Shown: positions 26,802 to 35,743 of the stretch, one piece after another
How the letters are laid out: each line of letters starts with the position of its first letter
Numbering within the stretch: position 1 is the stretch's first letter
Assembly (NCBI GenBank): GCA_963777595.1
Contig: CAVZRE010000061.1
Span: 67,995 to 131,994, forward strand
From: CAVVFX01 sp963777595
GTDB taxonomy: Bacteria; Acidobacteriota; Terriglobia; Bryobacterales; Bryobacteraceae
Direction: 5' to 3'
Length of the DNA: 64,000 nt
The notes under the pieces: model-generated
Databases searched by the model: none
What the model was told of the DNA's origin: nothing
What the model saw: the letters and a program-made list of their open reading frames with translations, nothing else
Made by a program: the position numbers and the translations under genes

Positions 26802-28160
26802 ATGTTGCCGGACTATCTCGCCAAAGCAGTACCAAACCCGAAGGGGAACCGCGCGCCGTGGTATGTCAATACCGCACCCAGCTACGCGGGCATTTTTCTC
26901 TGGATCGCTTTCTACCAGCAGATGGCAGGCAGCACGATTGCGCATGCCAATTTGCTGCTCTGCATCGGCGCACTGTTAGTAGCGGGCCTGCTCTGCTATG
27001 CCCTTTATTACCGGGTCCCGGCGATGCTCGGGATGCAGACTGGTTTCCCCTTGTATGTGGTCGGAAGCTCGACGTTCGGGACAAAAGGCGGCTACGTCAT
27101 GCCTGGATTGCTCATGGGGCTCCTGCAGGTATTCTGGTTCGCAGTTGCGACTTATTTCTCGACCGATTTCATTCTAAAAGGTCTTGGCATGAAGTCCGAA
27201 CCCATGTCAGCTCCATTCATCGTTACTGGGGCGTTGTGGGGTTGTGTGATGGCGTGGATCGGCGCGAAAGGCATCCAGTACGTGGCGAAAGTCTCCCTGC
27301 TGCTCAACTCGATTCCGCTGCTCATGCTGCTCTATGTGCTGTTCCAGACGGCAGGCGGAGTATCCAGCTATCATGTCCCAGCCGGACAAGAGAACCCTTT
27401 TATGGCAGTCACTTCGGTGTTTGCGATCGTGATTGGATTTTTCGCTACAGCGGGAGCGGCGGGTGCGGATTTCGGCATCAATTCGCGAGACGAAAAAGAT
27501 GTAAAGATGGGCGGGTTGGTCGGGATCGCGCTAGCCGTTCTGGTGGCTGGCGGGTTGCCGTTGATTTCGATTGCGGGAGCGCACGGAAGCAATCCGGGGC
27601 TAAGTAGCTTCGATTATGGCGATGTCGTGCAGAATATCGGAGGTCCCATCGCGTCGGCGATGCTCTTCCTGTTCGCCATCGCCTCCATACCTCCGACATG
27701 CTTCTGCGCATTTATCGCAGGCAACAGCTTTTCGACGATGATTCCCGGCGTGCCGCGGGTCTCCTCGACGATGTTGGCCGCCGTGATCGGGATTATCGCC
27801 GCGGTCACGGGAGTCGCGGCGCACCTGATTTCGTTCTTCAATATCGTGGGTGCATCGTTCGGCCCGATCTGCGGTGCGATGGCCGCCGACTATCTGTTGT
27901 CTGGCGGAAGGTGGTCGGGCCCGAGGGAAGGCATCAACTGGGCGGGCTACATCGCGTGGGCTGTCGGGTTCGTGGTTGGCATATTGCCGTTTCTGCCCTT
28001 GCCGCCAGAAGTGCTGCCCTATACGCAACCAGCCGCACTCTACAGTTTCATTGCCGGCTTCCTGGTTTATATGGGATTGGCTAAGGCGGGCCTGCAGCCG
28101 AAGACAGTGAGCGGATTTGCAGGCGGCCCGACAGTCAATTCCGGCGCAAGGGCAGCCTAG
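26802..28160 (+). CDS. NCS1-family cytosine/purine-type permease
   Basis: 452 residues with about 12 membrane helices. The N-terminal NRAPWYVNTAPSYAGIFLWIAFYQQ and the helix-1 to helix-3 region (GMQTGFPLYVVGSSTFGTKGGY) match the NCS1 nucleobase:cation symporter family, as does DFGINSRDEKDVKMGGLVG near residue 220. The nearest functional type is CodB (cytosine), but neighbouring genes give no substrate clue. Ends with a soluble tail TVNSGARAA. Confidence 0.88.
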   Translation: MLPDYLAKAVPNPKGNRAPWYVNTAPSYAGIFLWIAFYQQMAGSTIAHANLLLCIGALLVAGLLCYALYYRVPAMLGMQTGFPLYVVGSSTFGTKGGYVMPGLLMGLLQVFWFAVATYFSTDFILKGLGMKSEPMSAPFIVTGALWGCVMAWIGAKGIQYVAKVSLLLNSIPLLMLLYVLFQTAGGVSSYHVPAGQENPFMAVTSVFAIVIGFFATAGAAGADFGINSRDEKDVKMGGLVGIALAVLVAGGLPLISIAGAHGSNPGLSSFDYGDVVQNIGGPIASAMLFLFAIASIPPTCFCAFIAGNSFSTMIPGVPRVSSTMLAAVIGIIAAVTGVAAHLISFFNIVGASFGPICGAMAADYLLSGGRWSGPREGINWAGYIAWAVGFVVGILPFLPLPPEVLPYTQPAALYSFIAGFLVYMGLAKAGLQPKTVSGFAGGPTVNSGARAA

Positions 28161-28273
28161 CGAGATCGCAGACCGAGTCCGTCCCAATGCAGTAGTTTTT
28201 GAAACACGATCCGGCCGTCATAACACTGGAAATTCTCGCAAAGGTAAGTCAGTCGGCGGGGAGGGGCGCGGTG

Positions 28274-29065
28274 CTACGGTTCGGGTTTGACCGATTGCGC
28301 GATTGCGGGCGTGCCGGGCTCGTCGGGCTTGAGGTAGACGGAAAGGCTTTCCTTCATCAATTCCAGCGCGCCAGCGGGATCGTCGGCAAATTTGAAAAGG
28401 CCGAGATCGGACTCCGCAATCATGCCGTGTTTGACCAAAGCGTCGAAGTTAATCACTTCTGTCCAGTACTCCGTGCCGTAGAGAAGAATGAAGATCTTTT
28501 TCGTCAGCTTCCTGGTCTGCACCAGGGTGAGTAACTCAAACAATTCGTCCAGGGTACCGAAGCCACCGGGGAAAACAACCAACGCCTTAGCCAGATAGGC
28601 GAACCAGAACTTACGCATGAAAAAGTAGTGGAACTCGAAACACAGTTCGGGGGTAATGTATGGGTTGGGGAACTGCTCGAAAGGAAGTCCGATATTCAGC
28701 CCGATGGTTTTTCCGCCGGCTTCGCTGGCACCGCGATTGGCCGCTTCCATAATCCCGGGACCGCCTCCGGAAGTCACTACCAGGCGATTGGCGCCGCCGT
28801 CGATCGACTCGCCCCATTCCGTGATCATCCTGGCGAGTTGCCGCGCGTCCTGATAATAATGGCCCAGAGGTCCCTTTTCGGATAGGCGCGCGGAACCGAA
28901 GAATACGACCGTGTCGCGAATCTTCTGATTGCGAAAATGCGTCAGAGGCTCCAGATATTCCGAAAGGATGCGCAAGGGGCGGGCATCGGCATGTTTCAGA
29001 AATTCTTCATTTCGATAGGCCAACGGGGGCCGTGTCCTATGCGAGTCTTTCTTCAGCTCGTCCAT
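28274..29065 (-). CDS. LOG-family Rossmann protein (TIGR00730, lysine-decarboxylase-like fold)
   Basis: 263 residues from the ATG at 29065 (MDELKKDSHRTRPPLAYRNE). Signature PGGFGTLDELFELL and the nucleotide site SGGGPGIMEAANRGA place it in the LOG family; many members are cytokinin riboside phosphate phosphoribohydrolases or nucleotide 5'-monophosphate nucleosidases. Longer than the classic 190-aa LOG, as in the 'type II' group. The start overlaps the lpxD stop by 13 bp, so the two are translationally coupled. The open frame extends upstream inside lpxD but lacks homologous features there. Confidence 0.88.
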   Translation of the reverse strand: MDELKKDSHRTRPPLAYRNEEFLKHADARPLRILSEYLEPLTHFRNQKIRDTVVFFGSARLSEKGPLGHYYQDARQLARMITEWGESIDGGANRLVVTSGGGPGIMEAANRGASEAGGKTIGLNIGLPFEQFPNPYITPELCFEFHYFFMRKFWFAYLAKALVVFPGGFGTLDELFELLTLVQTRKLTKKIFILLYGTEYWTEVINFDALVKHGMIAESDLGLFKFADDPAGALELMKESLSVYLKPDEPGTPAIAQSVKPEP

Positions 29066-30075
29066 TTTTTCTCGATCTCTTCCACTTTCTTTTTCAACTC
29101 TCGCACGGTCCGGACCATTTCGGCCAAACGTGGGAAGGCGGTAATGCAGCGCAGCCATTCGTTCGCGGCAAATGCCGGCGATCCGGAGATGCGCGATCCG
29201 GCGGGCACATCGTGGCCCACCCCGCTTTGCGCGTAGACTGTCACATTGTCGTGTATGGTCAGATGGCCCGAAATTCCAACCTGTCCGGCCAGGAGAACGT
29301 TTCGTTCCAAGATGGAACTGCCCGCGAGTCCCGTTTGAGCACAAATAATATTGTCCTCGCCGACGATACACGCGTGTCCGACCTGCACCAAACTATCGAT
29401 CTTTGCGCCCCGTTTCACGCGCGTTTCAGCAATCGTGCCGCGGTCAATGGAGGTGAGGCTCTGGACCTCGACGTCGTCTTCCAGGATGGTTGCCTTGGAT
29501 TGCGGGATTTTGTAATGTGTCCCGTCAGCGCGCTTGGCGAAACCGAAGCCATCCCCTCCGATCACTACGCTGTTTTGCAGGATCACACGATGGCCGATGC
29601 GGCAGAATTCGCGCACTGTGGCATGTGAATGGGCGACGAAATCGTCTCCGATTTCGACGCCTTCATAGATGACCGCGTGAGGATGCAGAACAGCATTTCG
29701 TCCAATGACGACACCCTCGCCCACAACCGCGAACGGGCCGATGGAGGCGTTCTGGCCGATGGTCGCTGTGGAGGCGATTGCCGCGAGAGGATGTATGCCC
29801 GGCGCGGGCTTGGGCGGCTGATAGAAAAGCGAGAGGGCGCGAGCGAAGTCGAGATAGGGATTGGCCGAAATCAGCGTGGCTATGCCCTCATGGGGCTGCG
29901 TAGAAAGGATGGCGCCGGCGTGTGTGTTGCGAACTTTGTGCGCGTACTTGGGATTGGCTAGGAAGGTCAGTTGTGAAGGTCCCGCCTCTTCAATTCCCGC
30001 GACACCGGAAATGTCGAGCGCTCCGTCGCCGCGGAGTTCGCAAGAGAGGGATTGAGCTATCTGGGAAAGCTGCAT
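29053..30075 (-). CDS. lpxD: UDP-3-O-(acyl)glucosamine N-acyltransferase
   Basis: 340 residues. Uridine-binding N-terminal domain (SQLTFLANPKYAHKVRNTHAGAIL) about 1-100, then a left-handed beta-helix of hexapeptide repeats (IGPFAVVGEGVVIGRNAVLHPHAVI) with the catalytic His region AHSHATVREF and the IGGDGFGFA loop, then a helical C-terminus. Adds the third acyl chain in lipid A synthesis on the cytoplasmic side. It stands apart from other lpx genes, coupled instead to the LOG gene. Confidence 0.94.
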   Translation of the reverse strand: MQLSQIAQSLSCELRGDGALDISGVAGIEEAGPSQLTFLANPKYAHKVRNTHAGAILSTQPHEGIATLISANPYLDFARALSLFYQPPKPAPGIHPLAAIASTATIGQNASIGPFAVVGEGVVIGRNAVLHPHAVIYEGVEIGDDFVAHSHATVREFCRIGHRVILQNSVVIGGDGFGFAKRADGTHYKIPQSKATILEDDVEVQSLTSIDRGTIAETRVKRGAKIDSLVQVGHACIVGEDNIICAQTGLAGSSILERNVLLAGQVGISGHLTIHDNVTVYAQSGVGHDVPAGSRISGSPAFAANEWLRCITAFPRLAEMVRTVRELKKKVEEIEKKWTS

Positions 30076-30152
30076 CTCAAAGATACAGGGTAACGCGAAA
30101 AATCATTTGGCCACGAAGGCACACGGATGCAGACGAATGAAACAAATGCTTT

Positions 30153-30783
30153 TTATCCCTTGCGGCGGGTTACTTCGTCTTCGTAGGCTTTTTTGAGGCG
30201 CGCGGCACGGTCTAAGAGTCCGGCGCAAAACACCTGCGGGCTCAGTTTGGCGAGCTCTTCATCGGATAAGGCTTCGAGATGGGTGCGCCAGTTCTCCTCC
30301 TGGTCGGCGTTGAAAAGATCGCGATCGAGGACACTGGTCGCATGGAGGTTCAGCGCTCCGGGCACCATAACGCAATATTCGCTGCGCACTCGTTGGGTAT
30401 CCGCAGTAGCTTCGATCTGGTCCAGCGTGATGTGGCATGGAATTCCGGCCGCCCGCAAAACGGCTCGTGCCTTTACCAGGTCAGGAGAGTACGGCGCGCC
30501 TGGATTGACAGAGAAAGCGCAGGCGCAGGCGGCATCGCCAAGCCATTCGGGCGACTGTTCCGCGTCAATGTCGAATTCATCGTCGAATTCGATCTGATCG
30601 TCGAGAGTATGCGGGACTATCGTCCCTTTGCTCTTCGAGTTGCTGCTGTGCCTTCCTTTGGGCGACTTCCTGGTCGTAGCAGGTCTGGGCCACTTCGATT
30701 AAGTCCGCGCGATTGAGAGCGAAGAGCGCTTCGTCGGAGAGCATGGCATAATGCCGCCTGAAGTCTTCTGGATCGATCCGCAA
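30153..30783 (-). CDS. DUF2007-like small protein with helical N-terminus, one frameshift
   Basis: Two adjacent minus-strand frames join into one protein of about 209 residues. The N-terminal part (MRIDPEDFRRHYAMLSDEALFALNRADLIEVAQTC) is a helical 'SDEAL ... ADLIE' region; the rest (IEFDDEFDIDAEQSPEWL ... KARAVLRAAGIPCHI ... SEYCVMVPGAL) resembles DUF2007, a putative signal-transducing ferredoxin-like fold, with a final helical repeat SDEELAKLSP. The frame changes at about 30600-30620. Taken separately, the pieces are 68 and 101 residues and neither has a proper start and end. Function unknown. Confidence 0.6.
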
Positions 30784-31074
30784 GTTCTACCTTTCAACGG
30801 CTTTCATTATATCCGCAAGGGCGCGCCCGAAAGAAAACAGAGACCGCATTGCCTCGGAAGCACCGAGGATGTCTGGAACGCGGCAATGGCAAGATGCAGG
30901 CTATTTAGGGCGATGCACGATCCGGAGTCAGCATCATTCATGAGCCGGCTTTGTCCGCGCAGTGAAGCCGGATGCAATCTTTAGACCATTGCCGGCGCTT
31001 ATGACTATCTAAATGGCAGTTCGATTGTTGGGTTCAGCGGCGACCTCAATCCTGTGACGACCCTTTGTGAGAAT
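30784..31074. other. 291-bp intergenic region between divergent genes
   Basis: Separates the divergent DUF2007-like and phosphoribosyltransferase genes. No recognisable gene, hairpin or convincing promoter pair was found. Confidence 0.4.
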
Positions 31075-31716
31075 ATGTTTCCGGATCGGACAACTGCGGG
31101 CTATTTTCTCGGCCGCATAGTCGCGGCTAGATTACACGAAGCGGAGATTGTCGTCCTGGCGTTGCCGCGGGGAGGAGTAACGGTCGGCTTGGCTGTTGCG
31201 CAATACCTTTCCGCCTCCGCGTTTGATATTTTGCCGGTGCGCAAATTGGGTGTTCCCGGACAAGAGGAACTGGCGTTCGGAGCGATTGCGAGCGGGGGAA
31301 TACGGATTCTCAATCATGATGTGATCAACCAGTATGCCCTTTCCCAGGAGACGATTGAGCGCGTCGAGGAACAGGAGCAGAACGAACTCAACCGGAGAGA
31401 AGTAGCTTTTCACGAAGGCCGTGCGCCGCTCGATTTGCGCGGTCGCACGGTTGTACTGACCGATGACGGACTCGCCACGGGCGCCACAATGCTGGCTGCG
31501 GTTCAGGCTGTTCGTCTACAAAAACCGGGGAAGTTAGTCGTTGCGGTACCAGTAGCGTCCCGGACAGCGAGCGGGGAGGTGCGTAAGGTTGTTGACGAAG
31601 TCATCTGCGCCCGGATACCTGAGAGTTTTAACGCCGTCGGCTGCTGGTACCGCAATTTCGAGCAGGTTACCGATGAAGAAGTCCGAGACCTGCTCCGCCG
31701 CTTCAGGACACCTTGA
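31075..31716 (+). CDS. Phosphoribosyltransferase-domain protein
   Basis: 213 residues from the ATG at 31075 (MFPDRTTAGYFLGRIVA), the usual start of this family; a GTG at 31054 would add seven residues. PRPP loop VVLTDDGLATGATMLAAV near 140-157 and substrate-side ALPRGGVTVG near 35. These stand-alone 'predicted phosphoribosyltransferases' often sit near dienelactone-hydrolase-like proteins; substrate not established. Its 3' end overlaps the convergent GH127 gene by 14 bp. Confidence 0.85.
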   Translation: MFPDRTTAGYFLGRIVAARLHEAEIVVLALPRGGVTVGLAVAQYLSASAFDILPVRKLGVPGQEELAFGAIASGGIRILNHDVINQYALSQETIERVEEQEQNELNRREVAFHEGRAPLDLRGRTVVLTDDGLATGATMLAAVQAVRLQKPGKLVVAVPVASRTASGEVRKVVDEVICARIPESFNAVGCWYRNFEQVTDEEVRDLLRRFRTP

Positions 31717-33574
31717 AATAGACGGCATATCGTTCGTCAAACAACTGGTTCAGCGGGATCAACGAAATGTCCCGCTCTTGCCCCGTAATCCGAAACGTCA
31801 ATCTCTTTCCGGCGGTAGGCTGAATCCAGGTGGCGGGACCGGGGAAAGGACTCCGAAGAGGCGGCGCTGGTTTCGGATCGCCGCGCAGGAAATGACTCTT
31901 GACTTGCTGCGTGCGATCACCGGACTGCGCTTCGGCTGTCAGACCGTCCGACCCTAAGCGTCCAGCCAGTACCAACGGTCCGTAGAGGAACGCCTGCAGT
32001 CCCGGATCGTCAGGCGTCGCCTCAACATGCAATTTCATCGGAAGCTTCACGTCAATCTTGTCGCCGCTTTTCCATGTCCTCCGGATGGAGAGATAGCTGC
32101 CGGCCTGCACTCCGGCGACCGGCATTCCATTGACCTTCACAGCGGCCCCTTCCCCGGCCCAAGACGGAATCCTGACGCGCAGTTCGAGCGGCAAGGGATG
32201 GTCACAGCGGAACGATAGCTGCGACTGTTGCTCATCGGGGAATTTCGTGTCCTGCCGGACTGTAACGCCTTTGTCGCGCCAGTCCAGCGCCGAAGCGACA
32301 AAAAGGTTAACGTATAAACTCTTGTCGTCATGAAAGTAGATGCTGTCCTGCAGCTTGGAGAAATTCTCCACGCCTGTTCCCGTACAGCACCAAAACGACT
32401 GGCGCGGGATTCCGAACATTTTCCAGTAACCCGACGCCAGCGGCACATAATACATCGTCATGCCGTCTCTCGGATTCATGGTTCCGATGATCCCGTTGAA
32501 CAAGGCGCGCTCATAATATTCCGCTGCGGCAGCATCGCCGGTCCAGGAAATAATATGTCGGGTCAGCTTCAGCATGTTGTAGGTGCAGCAACATTCCTCA
32601 GTGGTTGCGCTCAGCGCCGACGCCAATTGGTCCGGCGCATCGAAATGCTCATGATTGCTATTGCCTCCGGTGCAGTACGAATGATGCCCGACTACCTGGC
32701 TCCAGAAATATTGGGCAATCGTCCGGTATCGCGGATCGCCCGTCAATTCGTACTTACGAGCCGCGCCGATCGCCTGCGGGATATGGGTATTGGCATGTAA
32801 TCCCTTTAATTCATCGCGTTGGTTCGCCAGGGGATCGAGAAAGCTGCGCTTCTCGAAACGGCCGGCTAGTTCTGCGTGGCGTTTGTCGCCCGTCACCGAA
32901 TAGAGATTATTCAGCACTTCGGCCATGCCGCCGAATTCCACTTTTAGAATGTTCTGCATTTCCGCGTCGCCGATTGGCTCGGCCCACTTCGCGGTCCAAT
33001 CCGCCATGCCTTCCAGGACGCCGAGCGCCTGGGTGTTGCCGGTGAGAACGTACATGTCAAAGATTCCGGCGAGAATTTTATGGACGGTGTACCAGGGCGC
33101 CCAGACTTTTCCCGTAGTCTTCAGCCGTTCGAAGAACGCCGGAGGAAACGCGCTGATATAACCGTTGCCATTGGCTTTCTGGCACCTGGCGAGTTCGCTC
33201 ACGATGGAATCAGCCTTGGCCTTGATTTCGGCGTCGCGCGCGCTCACCGACATCTGTGCGCAGCCCGAAAGATAGTGTCCGAGGAAATGTCCGCGCAATT
33301 CCACATTCGGGCTTTCCCAACCTCCCAGCGGTTCGGCCGTGGACGGCAACCCGGCAGTCAGACGAAAGGTATGCAGCAGACGGTCGGACTCGAGCGCAAG
33401 GAGATATTGCCGGTTCTTTTCCATGAGAGCGCTCCACTCGCCGTCGAGCAATTGCACATCCCGCAGAGCGAACGGCTCGAGTTTGAGCGGCGAAGCGTTC
33501 TGGGGCGCTCCGGGCAAAGCTCCCGCAAAACCTCCCGCGGCCAGCGTAGTACCCAGGAATTCCCGTCTGTTCAT
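31703..33574 (-). CDS. Glycoside hydrolase family 127 (beta-L-arabinofuranosidase-like, DUF1680), Tat-exported
   Basis: 623 residues. Twin-arginine signal MNRREFLGTTLAAGGFAGAL. An (alpha/alpha)6 barrel follows with GHFLGHYLSGCAQMS, GNSNHEHFDAPDQLAS, the glutamate/cysteine cluster TEECCCTYNMLKL near residue 328 and FWCCTGTGVENFSKL near 395. GH127 enzymes use a Zn-bound Cys as nucleophile with these Glu and Cys residues, so the active site looks intact. A C-terminal beta-sandwich (SYLSIRRTWKSGDKIDVKLPMKL) follows. Removes L-arabinofuranose from plant glycans or hydroxyproline-linked arabinans. Confidence 0.92.
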   Translation of the reverse strand: MNRREFLGTTLAAGGFAGALPGAPQNASPLKLEPFALRDVQLLDGEWSALMEKNRQYLLALESDRLLHTFRLTAGLPSTAEPLGGWESPNVELRGHFLGHYLSGCAQMSVSARDAEIKAKADSIVSELARCQKANGNGYISAFPPAFFERLKTTGKVWAPWYTVHKILAGIFDMYVLTGNTQALGVLEGMADWTAKWAEPIGDAEMQNILKVEFGGMAEVLNNLYSVTGDKRHAELAGRFEKRSFLDPLANQRDELKGLHANTHIPQAIGAARKYELTGDPRYRTIAQYFWSQVVGHHSYCTGGNSNHEHFDAPDQLASALSATTEECCCTYNMLKLTRHIISWTGDAAAAEYYERALFNGIIGTMNPRDGMTMYYVPLASGYWKMFGIPRQSFWCCTGTGVENFSKLQDSIYFHDDKSLYVNLFVASALDWRDKGVTVRQDTKFPDEQQSQLSFRCDHPLPLELRVRIPSWAGEGAAVKVNGMPVAGVQAGSYLSIRRTWKSGDKIDVKLPMKLHVEATPDDPGLQAFLYGPLVLAGRLGSDGLTAEAQSGDRTQQVKSHFLRGDPKPAPPLRSPFPGPATWIQPTAGKRLTFRITGQERDISLIPLNQLFDERYAVYFKVS

Positions 33575-33632
33575 TCATCACCTCGAAATAAGTATGTTAC
33601 CCCCGCCGGGCCATTCGTGATCAAATAACCGC

Positions 33633-34472
33633 ATGTACCTATCGATGAACAGTGTGCCGATCGGCGGCAAGCTGTCCTGGCGGCAGTTTGCCGAACTCGC
33701 GTCGAACACGGGTTTCAAAGGCGTGGATGTGATGCTCGACGCGGCCCTATCCGACGGAGTCAAGCGTACTCAAACTATGCTGGCCGATCTCCATCTGCGG
33801 CCCGCTTTCGTTTCTCTGCCCGTAGAGTTTCGCAAGGATGATGCGGCTTTCCGGGCCACCATGCCGCAACTCGAAGACGCCGCCCCCTTCTCCTCCGCGA
33901 TCGGCTGTCCGCGCATGATGACCTACATTATGCCTTCCAGCGGCACTCCCAAAGATGAACTCCGGCGCGTCTACAAGGCACGCTTCACGCAGATCGCAAA
34001 CGTCCTGGCGCGCTCTCATTGCCGCCTCGGCCTGGAATTCCTCGGTCCCCTGCAGTTCCGCACTAGCGGCCGATACGAGTTTATCTGGAAGATGAACGAG
34101 ATGCTCGAGTTCGCCAAAGAATGCGGTTCAAACGTCGGTCTGACGCTCGACGCCTGGCACTGGTATCACGCGGGAGGAACACCTGAAGACATCGTCGCCG
34201 CCGGCAAGGACCGCATTGTGGTCGTCCATTTCGACGATTCGGCGCGTCTGCCTCCAGAGCAGGTGCGCGACAACGAGCGGCTGCTACCAGGCGAGGGGGT
34301 TATCGACCTCACCAGTTTTCTGCGCGCGCTTCGCCAGATCCACTATGAAGACGGACTCAGCATCGAGGTCTTCGGCCGGGGATTGAAGCAGATGCCCCCG
34401 GAGCAGAGCGCAAAGATGTGCCTGGAGGCCGGCCTGAAAACCTTGCAGGCTGCCGGAATCGTGGAAGACTAG
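33633..34472 (+). CDS. Sugar phosphate isomerase/epimerase (xylose-isomerase-like TIM barrel)
   Basis: 279 residues. TIM-barrel AP_endonuc_2 family: LASNTGFKGVDVML at the start, metal ligands suggested by LGLEFLGPLQF, LTLDAWHWYHAG, VVHFDDSARLP and LSIEVFGRGL. Divergent from the GH127 gene with 58 bp between starts, and 2 bp from the amidohydrolase gene, so it belongs to a small sugar-related cluster. The exact sugar is not identifiable. Confidence 0.86.
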   Translation: MYLSMNSVPIGGKLSWRQFAELASNTGFKGVDVMLDAALSDGVKRTQTMLADLHLRPAFVSLPVEFRKDDAAFRATMPQLEDAAPFSSAIGCPRMMTYIMPSSGTPKDELRRVYKARFTQIANVLARSHCRLGLEFLGPLQFRTSGRYEFIWKMNEMLEFAKECGSNVGLTLDAWHWYHAGGTPEDIVAAGKDRIVVVHFDDSARLPPEQVRDNERLLPGEGVIDLTSFLRALRQIHYEDGLSIEVFGRGLKQMPPEQSAKMCLEAGLKTLQAAGIVED

Positions 34473-34474
34473 CC

Positions 34475-35734
34475 ATGCGTTTTGTTATCCTCCTGCTCGC
34501 CCTGGCACTCCCCTGCCCTGCACAAGTTGGGAACATTATCTTGCATGCCGCGCATTTGCTTGACGTGGAAACGGGTCGAATCCTCTCTCCCGGCGAAGTT
34601 CTCGTGCGGGGCGAAAGGATCATCGAAGCCGGCAGCATCGTGGTGCACCCACCGTATGCGCAAGTCATCGATTTGGGCGACACTACGCTCATGCCCGGGT
34701 TGATCGACGCGCACGTGCATCTCTTTCTGCATCCGGGCGCAGAGGATCTTCAGACGGTGCAAGAGTCGGTGCCGCAGCGGACCATTATCGCCACTCTGGC
34801 GGCCCGGGCGGACCTTATGGCCGGATTTACGGCTGAGCGCGACATGGGGACCGAAGGCGCTGGCTCAGCTGATAGCGCCGTTCGAAATGCAATTAATCAA
34901 GGCCTGATCCCGGGTCCGCGTTTACGGGTCAGTGGTAATGCCGTCGATATCCTGGGCGGGCATGAGGATGCTCTCGGCTACAATCCGGAGCAGCACGTGC
35001 TGTCCAATGCCACTTATGCCAATAATGCCCTCGAACTGGTCACGGTCATCCGCCAACAGTTCAAGGAAGGAGCGGACTTCATCAAGATCTACGAAACCGG
35101 CCACGATTCGGTACGCGATGGGAAGTTTTCGACACCCTATCAGTACACCGAAGCAGAACTTTCCGCGGCGGTACGGGAAGCTGCCCGCGTTGGAAAGCGC
35201 GTCGCAGTTCACGCGACCGGAGAGCCTGGGACGTTTTATGCAGCCAGAGCGGGCGTCGCATCGATCGATCATGCCGATCAGCTCAGCCGCGAGACCATGC
35301 TCATGATGCGCGAAAAAGGGATCTTCGCAGTACCTACTTTCGCGATCACCGAGTATTTCGCCGAACACGCCGACAGCCCGGCGCACGGGGAATTGCGCCA
35401 CCGTCTGCTCGATTTTCACGGGCAGGAATTCAAGAAGCAATTGACGGCCGGCGTACCCATGGCCATGGGTTCGGACGTGGGCCCCTTCCCGCATGGAACC
35501 CAGGCGCGCGAGTTCGAGCTGATGGTAAAGTACGGCATGACTTCCCTAGCCGCTATTCAGGCGGGAACCGTCAACGGAGCAAAACTTCTCGATTGGCAAG
35601 GACAGATCGGCGTACTGAAGGCGGGTTACCTTGCGGATGTCATTGCGGTCCCAGGCAACCCGCTCAAAGATATCTCCGCCGTGACCAAAGTTGCTTTCGT
35701 CATGAAGGGCGGAGTGGTAATACGCCGGCAATAG
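34475..35734 (+). CDS. Secreted metal-dependent amidohydrolase
   Basis: 419 residues from the ATG at 34475; signal peptide MRFVILLLALALPCPAQ. Metal site: HVHLF in MPGLIDAHVHLF, Lys in DFIKIYETG (carbamylated Lys position), AVHATGE, IDHADQLS and Asp in MGSDVGPFPHG. This set matches the imidazolonepropionase-like/Xaa-Pro dipeptidase subgroup of the amidohydrolase superfamily, frequent in Acidobacteriota. Ends with the usual beta-sandwich segment AVPGNPLKDIS. Substrate unknown. Confidence 0.9.
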   Translation: MRFVILLLALALPCPAQVGNIILHAAHLLDVETGRILSPGEVLVRGERIIEAGSIVVHPPYAQVIDLGDTTLMPGLIDAHVHLFLHPGAEDLQTVQESVPQRTIIATLAARADLMAGFTAERDMGTEGAGSADSAVRNAINQGLIPGPRLRVSGNAVDILGGHEDALGYNPEQHVLSNATYANNALELVTVIRQQFKEGADFIKIYETGHDSVRDGKFSTPYQYTEAELSAAVREAARVGKRVAVHATGEPGTFYAARAGVASIDHADQLSRETMLMMREKGIFAVPTFAITEYFAEHADSPAHGELRHRLLDFHGQEFKKQLTAGVPMAMGSDVGPFPHGTQAREFELMVKYGMTSLAAIQAGTVNGAKLLDWQGQIGVLKAGYLADVIAVPGNPLKDISAVTKVAFVMKGGVVIRRQ

Positions 35735-35743
35735 AGAGGGTGA